Shown one piece after another: positions 7,316 through 15,000 of a stretch of DNA of 36,708 nt. Under the pieces are notes generated by a model. That model was not told the DNA's origin. It did no database searches and was given only the letters and a program-made list of their open reading frames with translations. Position 1 is the first letter of the stretch; each line of letters begins with the position of its first letter. The position numbers and the translations under genes were made by a program. Source of the DNA: Parabacteroides sp. An277 (GTDB lineage Bacteria; Bacteroidota; Bacteroidia; Bacteroidales; Tannerellaceae); NCBI RefSeq assembly GCF_002159645.1, contig NZ_NFJB01000031.1, positions 1 to 36,708 on the forward strand, read 5' to 3'.

Positions 7316-9277
7316 ATGGCAATTCTATACCCTTCTATTGAAGCTATTAGGAAACGGAAAACAGAAGCCACTCCTGGTGAAAAGGCTTTATTGTCTTTCC
7401 TATTAAATGCTTATGATGATGAATATGAAGTATTTTTTCAGCCCTTTCTAAATGGAGATTTACCAGACATCATAGTAATGCATAAAGGGGGAGGTATTAT
7501 GATTTTTGAAGTAAAAGATTGGGATTTGTCAAATTACCATGTGAATGAAAAGGGTAATTGGATTGTAAATTGTAATAAATCAGTATATAAAAACAATCCT
7601 TTAAATCAAGTCCTGAAATATAAAAAGAATTTGTATGACTTACATATAGACTCTCTATTAAGTTTGCGCTTGAAAGACTATAAATATTGGTATGTTGTTA
7701 ATTGCGCCGTGTACTTTCATTGTCATACAACAGAATATGTGCAGAGTTTTTGCATGGGAGAAAATCCAACAGATAAATACAAAACTTTTTTAAGCCGAAA
7801 TTTCACAATAATAGGAAATGATGCTTTGAAGAAAGAAGTAATGGATACTATTTTTGAGAAACGTTGGGTAAGCAAAAAGAGCCGTTATTTTACCGATGAA
7901 TTATATAATAGTTTTGCACGTATATTAAAGCCATCCTATCATACAATAGAAGAAGGAATTGGTTACAAGTTGTCAGATGAGCAAAAATCATTAGTAAAAA
8001 GCGAAGAAGGAGCAAGAAAAAGAATTAAAGGTGTAGCTGGTTCGGGCAAAACATTAGTACTAGCAGAAAGAGCCGTAAATGCCCATAAAAGAACACATAG
8101 CTATGTGCTCATTTTAACCTATAATATAACACTTCGAAATTATATTCACGATAAAATCAATGCGGTTCGTCAAGAGTTCGCTTGGGAGTTCTTCCATATT
8201 AGCAACTACCATGATTTTATTAATAATAATATGAACAATGTCGGACTAGAGTTTGAGTTTCTTAAAGACAAAGAAGGAAATAGTAGCTATATGTCTTCTG
8301 AAGAGTTTGGAAGATTGGCAGAAAAACATGTATACTCAAATATACATCTTTTTGAAAATCACAATAATGAATTACCTAAATACGAAACTATATTAATAGA
8401 TGAAACTCAAGACTATCAAGAAAACTGGATAAGAATGATTATGAAATACTTTGCCAGTGAAAATGCAGAGATTGTAGCATTTGCCGATGAAAAGCAAAAT
8501 ATTTATTCACGAGAGTTGGATAATAACAAAATGCCAAGAATACCCGTGCAAACAGGAGCTTGGGATAGGAAACTAAATAAAAGCTATCGCTTATCTCAAA
8601 AAATAGCATTATTAGTGACAGATTTTCAAAAACATTTCTTTGCTGATAAATATGTAATAGAACAACAAATAGAAACCAATGCAATGTTATCTCTATTTGA
8701 TGAGCCTTACATTGAATATCACTATTATCCAATAGAAGAAAATATCATAGAAGATAACACTATTGCTGCTTATATTTATCGCCAAATTAAGGAACATAAA
8801 TTTAATTCTAATGATGTGACGATTTTGTCATCTCGAATCAGAATGTTACGCAAGCTGGATTATATGTTGCGAATAGAAAGCAAAGAGAAAACTAATATTA
8901 TGTTTGAAACTAGAGAAGAATTTATGAAATTATGCCCTGAAGCTAAAACCGGATTTGAAACTAATACAGAAATATTAAAAATAAGAAAAAACAGGAAAGC
9001 CAATTTTTGGATGAACAGAGGAACTATTAAGTTGTCTACTATACATTCTTTTAAAGGTTGGGAAAGCCCGGTATTATTTTTGGTCGTGGAGAATAATCTA
9101 AAAGCTACAAAAAATTTAACTAACGCACGCCCTTACGAATTTTCCGATGAACTAGTATATACAGGAATCACTCGTTGTCAAAACTATCTGTTTATTATCA
9201 ATATAGGCAACCAACAATATCACGAATATTTTTCAAATTGTAATTTAATCGATAAAAAGATTATACAGGACAGATAG
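7316..9277 (+). CDS. NERD-nuclease / UvrD-like SF1 helicase fusion
   Basis: This 653-aa protein joins an N-terminal NERD (nuclease-related) domain to a superfamily 1 helicase. The NERD part keeps the PD-(D/E)xK residues: E22 in TPGEK, D51 in LPDIIV, and E65-x-K67 in FEVKDW. The helicase has Walker A GVAGSGKT at about 241, motif II LIDETQDY, motif III ADEKQNIY, an SYRLS motif, and motif VI VYTGITRCQ near the end. All seem intact. The gene is strongly AT-rich compared with its neighbours and abuts a truncated gene, so it was probably acquired separately. NERD-helicases are found among phage-defence genes; that role is inferred. A -7-like TATTTTTG lies about 30 bp upstream of the start. Confidence 0.83.
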   Translation: MAILYPSIEAIRKRKTEATPGEKALLSFLLNAYDDEYEVFFQPFLNGDLPDIIVMHKGGGIMIFEVKDWDLSNYHVNEKGNWIVNCNKSVYKNNPLNQVLKYKKNLYDLHIDSLLSLRLKDYKYWYVVNCAVYFHCHTTEYVQSFCMGENPTDKYKTFLSRNFTIIGNDALKKEVMDTIFEKRWVSKKSRYFTDELYNSFARILKPSYHTIEEGIGYKLSDEQKSLVKSEEGARKRIKGVAGSGKTLVLAERAVNAHKRTHSYVLILTYNITLRNYIHDKINAVRQEFAWEFFHISNYHDFINNNMNNVGLEFEFLKDKEGNSSYMSSEEFGRLAEKHVYSNIHLFENHNNELPKYETILIDETQDYQENWIRMIMKYFASENAEIVAFADEKQNIYSRELDNNKMPRIPVQTGAWDRKLNKSYRLSQKIALLVTDFQKHFFADKYVIEQQIETNAMLSLFDEPYIEYHYYPIEENIIEDNTIAAYIYRQIKEHKFNSNDVTILSSRIRMLRKLDYMLRIESKEKTNIMFETREEFMKLCPEAKTGFETNTEILKIRKNRKANFWMNRGTIKLSTIHSFKGWESPVLFLVVENNLKATKNLTNARPYEFSDELVYTGITRCQNYLFIINIGNQQYHEYFSNCNLIDKKIIQDR

Positions 9278-9319
9278 AAATATGAATGCATTACTCTTGT
9301 AATTATTGTAATTTTCTCT

Positions 9320-9327
9320 TACCTTTG
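9320..9327 (+). promoter_or_regulatory. -7 box of the HU-like gene
   Basis: TACCTTTG matches the Bacteroidetes -7 consensus TAnnTTTG. A weaker CTTG at 9296-9299 sits 20 bp upstream. The three palindromic iterons begin 13 bp downstream, within the predicted leader. Confidence 0.55.
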
Positions 9328-9340
9328 TCCCGTCCGGCGC

Positions 9341-9397
9341 AATATACTATATTGAGGCGGTCAATATACTATATTCACCTTCCCGATATACTATATT
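9341..9397. repeat. Three palindromic iterons with 22-bp period
   Basis: AATATACTATATT occurs at 9341-9353 and 9363-9375, and GATATACTATATT at 9385-9397. Spacing is exactly 22 bp, two helical turns. Each is a 6-1-6 palindrome, the third with one mismatch. GC-rich spacers differ in sequence. They may be an operator for the HU-like gene or replication iterons. Confidence 0.72.
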
Positions 9398-9451
9398 GCC
9401 ACGGGCAACATAAAAGTCAATAATTCATGAACTTGTAAAACACGAAAGACT

Positions 9452-9913
9452 ATGCCATTCTGGAAGAAATCATTCAGCAAGGCGCGCGGTGTCTATTATC
9501 CTCGCGCCATCGTGCAGGGCAATCCTGTGGAAACGGAAACCATTGCCAAAGACCTGGCGAAAATATCAACGGTCAGCAACTCGGACGTGCAAGCCGTGCT
9601 GGGCGACATCGCAGGCGTGATGCACACCCGTATGGCGCAGGGCAAGAGCGTCCACATCAAGGGGCTGGGCTATTTCCGATACGTCCTCGACACCGTGGGC
9701 GTGGAAAACCTCGAAGACTTTGATTTCGAGAAACAAGTGAAAGCCGTCCGCGTGGAGTTCATCCCCGAACGCACCCGTACAGCGAGCGGTACGTACACCC
9801 GCGCCCTCGTGGACAGCGACCAGCTGGAATGGATTGAGCTTGCGCCCAACACGGAGGAGCAAGACCCAGCTGGCGGAGAAGTTGAAGAAGGTAGCGACGG
9901 CTCGTTCGGCTGA
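9452..9913 (+). CDS. HU-like DNA-binding protein (HU-HIG type)
   Basis: This is a 153-aa protein of the Bacteroidetes HU/IHF-like family. The N-terminal ~120 residues carry the HU fold, with GKSVHIKGLGYFRYV as the recognisable beta-arm entry. The C-terminal tail is acidic and low in complexity. Such proteins bend or coat DNA, and they are common on Bacteroides elements and in genomes. The gene lies behind the iterons at 9341-9397 and before the palindrome array at 9930-10138, so it is a natural candidate to bind one of them, although nothing in the sequence proves it. Confidence 0.8.
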   Translation: MPFWKKSFSKARGVYYPRAIVQGNPVETETIAKDLAKISTVSNSDVQAVLGDIAGVMHTRMAQGKSVHIKGLGYFRYVLDTVGVENLEDFDFEKQVKAVRVEFIPERTRTASGTYTRALVDSDQLEWIELAPNTEEQDPAGGEVEEGSDGSFG

Positions 9914-9929
9914 CGACAAGCCCGGAAAT

Positions 9930-10138
9930 TTTGTAGAAGCACTGTCCAAGCCCCGGACGGTGCTTCTTTTTTTCCGCAACCACCGTCCGAGACCTCGGAC
10001 AGCCCTAAAAAACTTCCGCAACTCCTGTCCGAGCCTCGGACAAGGCTAAAAATCTTCCGCAACCGCTGTCCGAGACCTCAATCGGCGCTTATAATTTTCT
10101 GCAACTATTGCCGGAGATGCGGACGGAAATCCCTACCT
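9930..10138. repeat. Tandem array of ~42-bp units with GTCCGAG/CTCGGAC palindromes
   Basis: Units begin at about 9930, 9972, 10014, 10055 and 10097 (spacing 42, 42, 41, 42). The middle units start with TTCCGCAAC, then a palindrome GTCCGAG-N1-2-CTCGGAC, then CTAAAAA or similar. The first and last units are degenerate, and the first doubles as the terminator of the HU-like gene. The array runs up to the -7 box of the next gene. Confidence 0.7.
9935..9973 (+). terminator. Terminator of the HU-like gene
   Basis: Stem AGAAGCACTGTCC (9935-9947) pairs with GGACGGTGCTTCT (9955-9967) with one mismatch-type pair, followed by seven T residues. It also forms the first unit of the tandem array. Confidence 0.7.
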
Positions 10139-10141
10139 TTG
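10134..10141 (+). promoter_or_regulatory. -7 box of the DUF6261-like gene
   Basis: TACCTTTG fits the -7 consensus TAnnTTTG and sits 29 bp before the ATG at 10171. It also argues against an upstream ATG at 10108 as the true start, since that would lie before the promoter. Confidence 0.55.
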
Positions 10142-10170
10142 TGCAGACAACAACCCAAAAACGAACTATT

Positions 10171-10902
10171 ATGAAAAAGATTAAGACTATCAGCCTGACT
10201 TCCCTCCGCGTGGAAGAAGACTTCGGCTTCCAGAAACTCGTCCTCGCCGAGACCGAGAACCTGCCCGGTGAAGAAACCCCGTCCGTCCAAACCGCAGCCG
10301 TCACTGCATTCGAGACTGCCTTCAATGCCTTCGACACCGCCTTGAAAGCCTCTGCCACGAACCCTGCCACCGCTTCGGCTACCGATGCCGACACCGCACG
10401 CGACCAGTCGTGGCGTGCCGCCAATGCTTACGTCAAGGCGATGTGCAGCCATCCCACGCCCGACATCGCTGCCCGAGCCTCCGAAGCAAAATCTCTTTTC
10501 GACAAGTATGGCGACCCCACTTCACTGGCACAGACCGAGGAAAGCGGCGTGCTGCACAACCTCCTGCAAGACCTCTCTGCATTTGATTCTGCCAAACGCA
10601 CCGCGCTGAATCTGGATGTCTGGATTACCGATTTGCAGACGAAAGAAGATGCGTTCCTCGCCGCTGCCGCTATGCGCACGGAGGAAGATGCAGCCCGTCA
10701 GGTGGGCATCGTGAAGGAGAGCCGCACGGCTGCCGATGCTGCCTACCGCTCGCTGGTGGATACGGTCAATGCACTTGCGATGATAAACGGCGATACGGAA
10801 TATGCGACGTTTATTGACCATGTAAATGCGGTGATTGATAGGCAGAAGGGGATATTGAAGGCGCGGAAAACGAATAACGCGAAGAAGAAGGAGGAGGAAT
10901 AA
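10171..10902 (+). CDS. DUF6261-like protein
   Basis: This 243-aa, largely alpha-helical protein is rich in Ala, Asp and Thr, with a Lys/Glu-rich C-terminus. It matches the Bacteroidetes family I know as DUF6261: short N-terminal KxLR-type segment, then helical repeats. Members often occur in several copies on mobile DNA and have no known function. No signal peptide or membrane segment is visible. The start at 10171 is chosen because the -7 box lies at 10134-10141. It is a single-gene unit, closed by a terminator. Confidence 0.62.
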   Translation: MKKIKTISLTSLRVEEDFGFQKLVLAETENLPGEETPSVQTAAVTAFETAFNAFDTALKASATNPATASATDADTARDQSWRAANAYVKAMCSHPTPDIAARASEAKSLFDKYGDPTSLAQTEESGVLHNLLQDLSAFDSAKRTALNLDVWITDLQTKEDAFLAAAAMRTEEDAARQVGIVKESRTAADAAYRSLVDTVNALAMINGDTEYATFIDHVNAVIDRQKGILKARKTNNAKKKEEE

Positions 10903-10936
10903 CCGTCGCCCGATTCGTTGAGTAAGATTTAGAATT

Positions 10937-10973
10937 AGTCCCTGCAAGCGAAATGGTTTGCAGGGGCTTTTTT
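10937..10973 (+). terminator. Intrinsic terminator after the DUF6261-like gene
   Basis: AGTCCCTGCAA pairs with TTGCAGGGGCT around a short loop and is followed by TTTTTT. It lies between convergent genes and could serve mainly the plus-strand gene. Confidence 0.7.
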
Positions 10974-12093
10974 ATCCTTGATAAGGGGTATCGCTTTTTA
11001 CATCGTATATCATTTGGGCGGCTTTGAGGAATTTTGGGAATAGCGTTCCCCATTGATTATTGACCACGACTTTAGTTCCATCCGATAGAACTATTATTTC
11101 ATCGGGTTTCAAAAAATAACGTCGCTTTCTATCAGGGCGCAAGGTGATTTCTTTTCGTATATCCGTTTCAAGACGGACAACTCCAAGCGACTTGCTATGA
11201 AGTTCGTCCGGGAATTGCTTGCGCAAATCATCATAGGTGGTATGCGGATGCTCTTTTACATAATGTCTTATCACTTCTAAGACAAAGCGTCCTTTTCCAT
11301 AAAACTTACTGCCATTAAAAGAGAATTGCGTATTATCTCTGCCCGACTTAGTTTGTGTTGCCTGATACAGAACATCCGTGTGAGTTGGGATTGGCTCCAC
11401 TTGTTGCGACGGAGCTACATTATCATTCCGATAGCTTATAACAATGTTCAGGTGGGTAAATTCTTCCTCTATGGCTTTGGCATCAAATCCCTCTGGCACG
11501 AATTTATCTTTGAGCAAAGACAGGACGTTTTGCACGGCATTACTTTCAGAAAAGAATTCGGTGATGCGTCGGTGCAGGTTATCGCGTGCCTGTATCTGTT
11601 GGTATTGCGCTTTGCAGAAATCCTCCAACTTGTCTAAATCAAAATCTGAAAAGGCCAGAAGGTTGCACAAGACAGAACCGTTGACATCTTCCCTCTGTAT
11701 TTCAGCTGTGAATACATTAGTGAAATCGCCGTTATCGGAATTGTAATAAAGCTGTATCTTTTCTCCAACATACAGACCGACTTTCAAATTCAATTGGCGC
11801 ACATACGTCATCAGTTGCGTCACCTGACGTTCGCATTGCACATTGGAAGGGCGCTTCACTTCTATGGGAAGCACAGGACTCTCGATATTGGGTTTGAAAA
11901 GGACAATATCCGGACGCACGGTATTGTTGTTTCCGATAGGCAACACATATTGTGATTGCATCGTGCCGTTTGTTTTCTTCCAACCGAGATATCTCAGACA
12001 TTCTTCTATTTTCTCCTGATAGGTACTTTCTGCAATATCCGACGCAAAATAAGGCAACAACGCTTCTACTATTTCCGGCCAAATCTCATTCAT
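10972..12093 (-). CDS. HsdR_N-like predicted nuclease
   Basis: This is a 373-aa protein whose N-terminal ~200 residues resemble the HsdR_N domain of type I restriction enzymes. RPDIVLF followed by LPIEVKRPS gives the PD...ExK catalytic pattern. The C-terminal part has a winged-helix-like segment and no helicase motifs, so this is a stand-alone nuclease rather than an HsdR. No adjacent methylase or specificity subunit is present, though a methylase remnant lies at 6071-7201. A defence role is plausible but inferred. The gene is convergent with the DUF6261-like gene. Confidence 0.7.
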   Translation of the reverse strand: MNEIWPEIVEALLPYFASDIAESTYQEKIEECLRYLGWKKTNGTMQSQYVLPIGNNNTVRPDIVLFKPNIESPVLPIEVKRPSNVQCERQVTQLMTYVRQLNLKVGLYVGEKIQLYYNSDNGDFTNVFTAEIQREDVNGSVLCNLLAFSDFDLDKLEDFCKAQYQQIQARDNLHRRITEFFSESNAVQNVLSLLKDKFVPEGFDAKAIEEEFTHLNIVISYRNDNVAPSQQVEPIPTHTDVLYQATQTKSGRDNTQFSFNGSKFYGKGRFVLEVIRHYVKEHPHTTYDDLRKQFPDELHSKSLGVVRLETDIRKEITLRPDRKRRYFLKPDEIIVLSDGTKVVVNNQWGTLFPKFLKAAQMIYDVKSDTPYQG

Positions 12094-12188
12094 GTCTTTC
12101 GCTTTATATTCTTAATATTAAACCGGATGCAAAGATATAAGTTTTAAGGATATAACGTTACTCTCTCTACTAAAAAGCCACTCGGCAA

Positions 12189-12374
12189 TTATAAATTCAA
12201 TCCGATGACTTCTAACGGCAAATGCGGCGAGTTCCAGCGGATTACTTCCATCAGTCCGCGAAGTTCCTGCTCGTCCTTTGTGAGTGTCACGGAGTTGATG
12301 AATTTAATCAACGTATCGGGTATGCGTTCATCCCACCCGAAAATCATGCTTTCAATCTTTACGTCCATAATCAT
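12189..12374 (-). CDS. Small hypothetical protein
   Basis: This is a 61-aa frame in the same direction as the genes upstream, 22 bp after the stop of the 12397-12987 gene. A second Met at 12368 may be the true start. It has no recognisable motif. The tight spacing suggests it is the last gene of the small operon 12189-13987, but it could be a chance frame. Confidence 0.45.
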   Translation of the reverse strand: MIMDVKIESMIFGWDERIPDTLIKFINSVTLTKDEQELRGLMEVIRWNSPHLPLEVIGLNL

Positions 12375-12396
12375 TTGGTGTTATATGTGTGAATAA

Positions 12397-12987
12397 TCAG
12401 AATAGACTTAACTGCTGCGGAGCGGTATAGCGGCGCTTCAACTCCTGTAATCCGGCTTTCAGCCTGCGGATATACTTCGGGTTGTAGTTCCCCCTGTCTG
12501 TCAGGGAGCGGCGTTCCGCATCATTATAGATTCTTTCCAACTGGCGGATGCCGCTCGCTACCGCTTCCTTGTAACCGGTAATGGGTTCCTCCCATACCGA
12601 AGGGCGGCTGCCGCCTCCTGCCGTGCCGGTACACCAGCCCACCGTAACGACATACCTGCCGTTCACGGACTGGCCGATGTGTATCACGTTGGAATTGTCC
12701 AGCCGGATTTCTTCCACGACGGGCAACATGCCGCTTATCCATCCGTATTCGTTGAACTGCCTGTTCACATAGCCGAAAATGAGCCTGCGTTCATAGGTAT
12801 TCACGTTCAGCACAATTTGATGCACGCTTTCGCCGAAGCTCTCGAAATAGGCGGTCTGTTCCGCATCTTCCCGGCGGAGTGCCTGGATATAGCGGAGAAT
12901 GATGTGCCGCTCACGCTTGCAGGCATGGTAGTCCGCCAAAGCCTGCAATTTTTCTTCTTTCGTCATTTGGGATATTATCTTGTCCAT
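12397..12987 (-). CDS. Conserved element protein of unknown function
   Basis: This is a 196-aa protein starting MDKIISQMTKEEKLQAL. The longer reading from 13050 would overlap the upstream gene and adds a poorly conserved leader, so it is rejected. A central section contains a Gly-rich stretch (GTAGGGSRPSVW) and the C-terminal ~60 residues are basic. I do not recognise a domain. Genes of similar type accompany SLOG/DUF1273 proteins on Bacteroides elements. The close spacing to genes on both sides suggests one operon. Confidence 0.65.
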   Translation of the reverse strand: MDKIISQMTKEEKLQALADYHACKRERHIILRYIQALRREDAEQTAYFESFGESVHQIVLNVNTYERRLIFGYVNRQFNEYGWISGMLPVVEEIRLDNSNVIHIGQSVNGRYVVTVGWCTGTAGGGSRPSVWEEPITGYKEAVASGIRQLERIYNDAERRSLTDRGNYNPKYIRRLKAGLQELKRRYTAPQQLSLF

Positions 12988-12998
12988 ACCGTAATTCT

Positions 12999-13217
12999 TT
13001 AGATGGTTGCTTTCAGTATTTCCACGTGGTATTGGGGATTGACTTCCCACAACAGGTATTCGATGAACAGCCTGCGTGCGTCCTTCTCCAGTTCCTTGAA
13101 CAGCCGGGTAAAGGTGCTGTGGTTGCCGTTGATGTAGGTTTCCACCATGTACTCGAAAATGTCCTCCACTTCATAATACTTGCACTGCTGTGCGATAGTC
13201 TTGCTGTACCGTTTCAT
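12999..13217 (-). CDS. Small conserved element protein
   Basis: This is a 72-aa protein, basic at its N-terminus and followed by an alpha-helical section, with no known domain. It lies 11 bp before the next gene and 8 bp after the SLOG gene, which supports it as a real gene in the operon. Function unknown. Confidence 0.58.
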   Translation of the reverse strand: MKRYSKTIAQQCKYYEVEDIFEYMVETYINGNHSTFTRLFKELEKDARRLFIEYLLWEVNPQYHVEILKATI

Positions 13218-13225
13218 AAGCGTTC

Positions 13226-13714
13226 TTATTTATAAAGGTTTATAATTATTCTGTTCAGCATCTGCGCCTTTCCTATGGTATAGTATGTGCCGCCATAGGG
13301 CAGTCCGTCCCAATAAGCGAGCATGATTGCCGCATGTTCCACCAGAAAGTCGTTGCGCCGGTGGAAACAGCCCTTGTGATAGCTTTCTGAAAGGATAACC
13401 GTCTTGTCCGCTTCTTCCAACAGACTGATGTAAAGCCTCTTGTTCGTGTCGGAATAGCGTGCGGACTGCTTCCGGAAAGGGATGGCAGCTACCAACCGTA
13501 TATCGGTTAATTCGTTTCTTACCGTCAAGACTGCCTTTGCAAAAATCAAATCGCTGCCTTCCGCCATGCCTGAGAGAAAGTTACGGTAGCCCAAAGCATA
13601 CAGTCTTTTGATTTCCGTCACCATGCCTGTAAAAAGAGTAAGCATGGGTTGGCTTATCCTGCCGGAGCGGTGTCCGGTAAACGAAACGTTCTTTGAAATG
13701 TTTGTTGTATCCAT
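13226..13714 (-). CDS. SLOG-superfamily protein (DUF1273/YpsA-like)
   Basis: This is a 162-aa protein with the FTGHR motif at residues 12-16, LSGMAEGSD in the middle and AAIPFR after it. These are characteristic of the DUF1273/YpsA branch of the SLOG superfamily, whose members bind nucleotide-like ligands. The superfamily contains sensors in phage-defence systems and DNA-processing proteins such as DprA. On Bacteroides elements its role is unknown. It sits in a five-gene operon with small uncharacterised proteins. Confidence 0.78.
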   Translation of the reverse strand: MDTTNISKNVSFTGHRSGRISQPMLTLFTGMVTEIKRLYALGYRNFLSGMAEGSDLIFAKAVLTVRNELTDIRLVAAIPFRKQSARYSDTNKRLYISLLEEADKTVILSESYHKGCFHRRNDFLVEHAAIMLAYWDGLPYGGTYYTIGKAQMLNRIIINLYK

Positions 13715-13726
13715 GATGATGTGAGT

Positions 13727-13987
13727 TTAGAGTGTTAATACCCAGACTATGAAAGCGACAACCGAAACAAATGCCAACAGGAACACAAGGCAGCCCCACA
13801 GGAAACGTACTACACCCGCAAGGAAGTTCCACACCAGCCACGACCCGATGAACCACACCCAAAGAGAGCCGCCGTACAAGGATGTGCAGAGTGCCGCAAG
13901 GATGAACCTTGCCGCCACTCCCAAGAATTTATGCAGAGGCAGATTGGGAAGCGACTTATTTCCATTTGTTTCTCTTGTTGCTTTCAT
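13727..13987 (-). CDS. Small membrane protein
   Basis: This is an 86-aa protein starting MKATRETNGNKS. Residues ~30-84 are strongly hydrophobic, suggesting two or three membrane segments. An alternative start at 14011 would add eight residues. It is the first gene of the operon 12189-13987 and lies 12 bp before the SLOG gene. The pairing of a small membrane protein with a SLOG-family sensor is the layout of some defence systems, but no effector function is visible. Confidence 0.6.
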   Translation of the reverse strand: MKATRETNGNKSLPNLPLHKFLGVAARFILAALCTSLYGGSLWVWFIGSWLVWNFLAGVVRFLWGCLVFLLAFVSVVAFIVWVLTL

Positions 13988-14333
13988 AATCACGACATTT
14001 TTTTTATGCATTGACGAGTTGGGTGAGCTGACTTATTTCGTAAGCGGGGCAAAGGATAGGGTTTTGCAGAAGCAAATTTTTTCGGTGGAATACTACCTGA
14101 GCCTGCGAAGTGTGGAGATTGTGCCTAAAAAATTTGATTTGTCCGTCAAAACCCGAAATTACCTTTGCGCACGTAATAAGTCAGCCCATCCAACCTTTCA
14201 ATAGCACATTGTGGAGTGATGGGGAATGAAAGCGGCAAGGGAAACATACCGTAGGAACATTGATTTCTCTCCGCAATGGATTTTTCCGAAGGAGGTTTTT
14301 AAGGATGGCAATGGATTATTGGCTTTAATTTCT

Positions 14334-14341
14334 TACCTTTG
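14334..14341 (+). promoter_or_regulatory. -7 box for the structured leader
   Basis: TACCTTTG matches TAnnTTTG. Transcription would start about 7 bp downstream and run through the folded region to the 85-aa gene at 14543. Confidence 0.55.
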
Positions 14342-14383
14342 TGCCAGCGGTGCAAATAGCATCGTGGTAATGTTGTTCATTTA

Positions 14384-14508
14384 CCGGCATCCAGAAATCG
14401 CCAATTTCAAAACACGAAGGTAAATGGACCGGGTAGGTTATACCTTGACGTAACCTGCCGGTTCACTTCGTGTTAAGCGTTTGGCGATGCTTTGGGTGCG
14501 GTGGCCGG
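14384..14508 (+). ncRNA. Long nested hairpin RNA, leader or small RNA
   Basis: Four nested stems can form. CCGGC 14384-14388 pairs with GCCGG 14504-14508. ATCGCCAA 14397-14404 pairs with TTGGCGAT 14481-14488. AACACGAAG 14411-14419 pairs with CTTCGTGTT 14466-14474. The apical stem 14426-14440 pairs with 14451-14464, with one bulge and G-U pairs and a 10-nt loop. The promoter at 14334 and the gene at 14543 frame it. No known riboswitch class is recognised. Confidence 0.6.
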
Positions 14509-14542
14509 CAGCGTTACGTCATTTGTTAATACCTGAAAAGAT

Positions 14543-14800
14543 ATGGAATTACAAGCTACCGCCCTGAAGGGCATCGTCCGTTCTTCCGATGAAGGACTTT
14601 TCTACCTGTTTCCCATTCAAGATGTGTCCACCTTGCAGCAGACAAAGGCGCATCTGACTTGTGCCATCGATGTATTGAGCCATCCGGAGGAAAGCTCGAC
14701 GGAACAACGGCTGGAGGCCGTGCGCACGTTGAACAGCCTTGTGGCGGCATTGAGCGTGCATGACGGCGACCATTACGAAGCGATGAACTCTGCCCTCTGA
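14543..14800 (+). CDS. Small hypothetical protein behind a structured leader
   Basis: This is an 85-aa, mainly helical protein with no domain I recognise. The start follows a promoter and ~200 nt of folded leader, which suggests post-transcriptional control. It is an isolated plus-strand gene among minus-strand genes. Nothing in the sequence points to a function. Confidence 0.58.
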   Translation: MELQATALKGIVRSSDEGLFYLFPIQDVSTLQQTKAHLTCAIDVLSHPEESSTEQRLEAVRTLNSLVAALSVHDGDHYEAMNSAL

Positions 14801-15000
14801 AAAAGCGGCTACGCAAATACTGAAAGCCTTCCTTATCCGGCAAAACCTAAAGGAAAGGTATTATACGGGCAAATGTGTGACGGTTCCATGCGTTACGCTT
14901 GACCGTACAGTATGTTTCTGCGGTTTTGCCATAGGCTGTAAGGGTGTCCTTCTTTCTAAAAGAAACGGGGACAGGCTTGCAGCCGGAAATGATACGGCTT

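Larger units (their letters stand above)
14012..14542. other. Long non-coding gap with structured leader
   Basis: This 531-bp gap separates the membrane-protein operon (minus) from a small gene (plus). Its right half is occupied by a promoter and folded RNA (14334-14508). I see no convincing gene: a frame at 14226-14423 crosses the promoter and folded region. Confidence 0.55.

Noticed and set aside
10108-10170. Upstream start for the DUF6261-like gene
   Set aside because: The added 21 residues would precede the -7 box at 10134-10141 and overlap the last unit of the palindrome array.
14226-14423. 65-residue plus-strand gene
   Set aside because: It spans the -7 box and the start of the structured RNA, and its composition looks non-coding.
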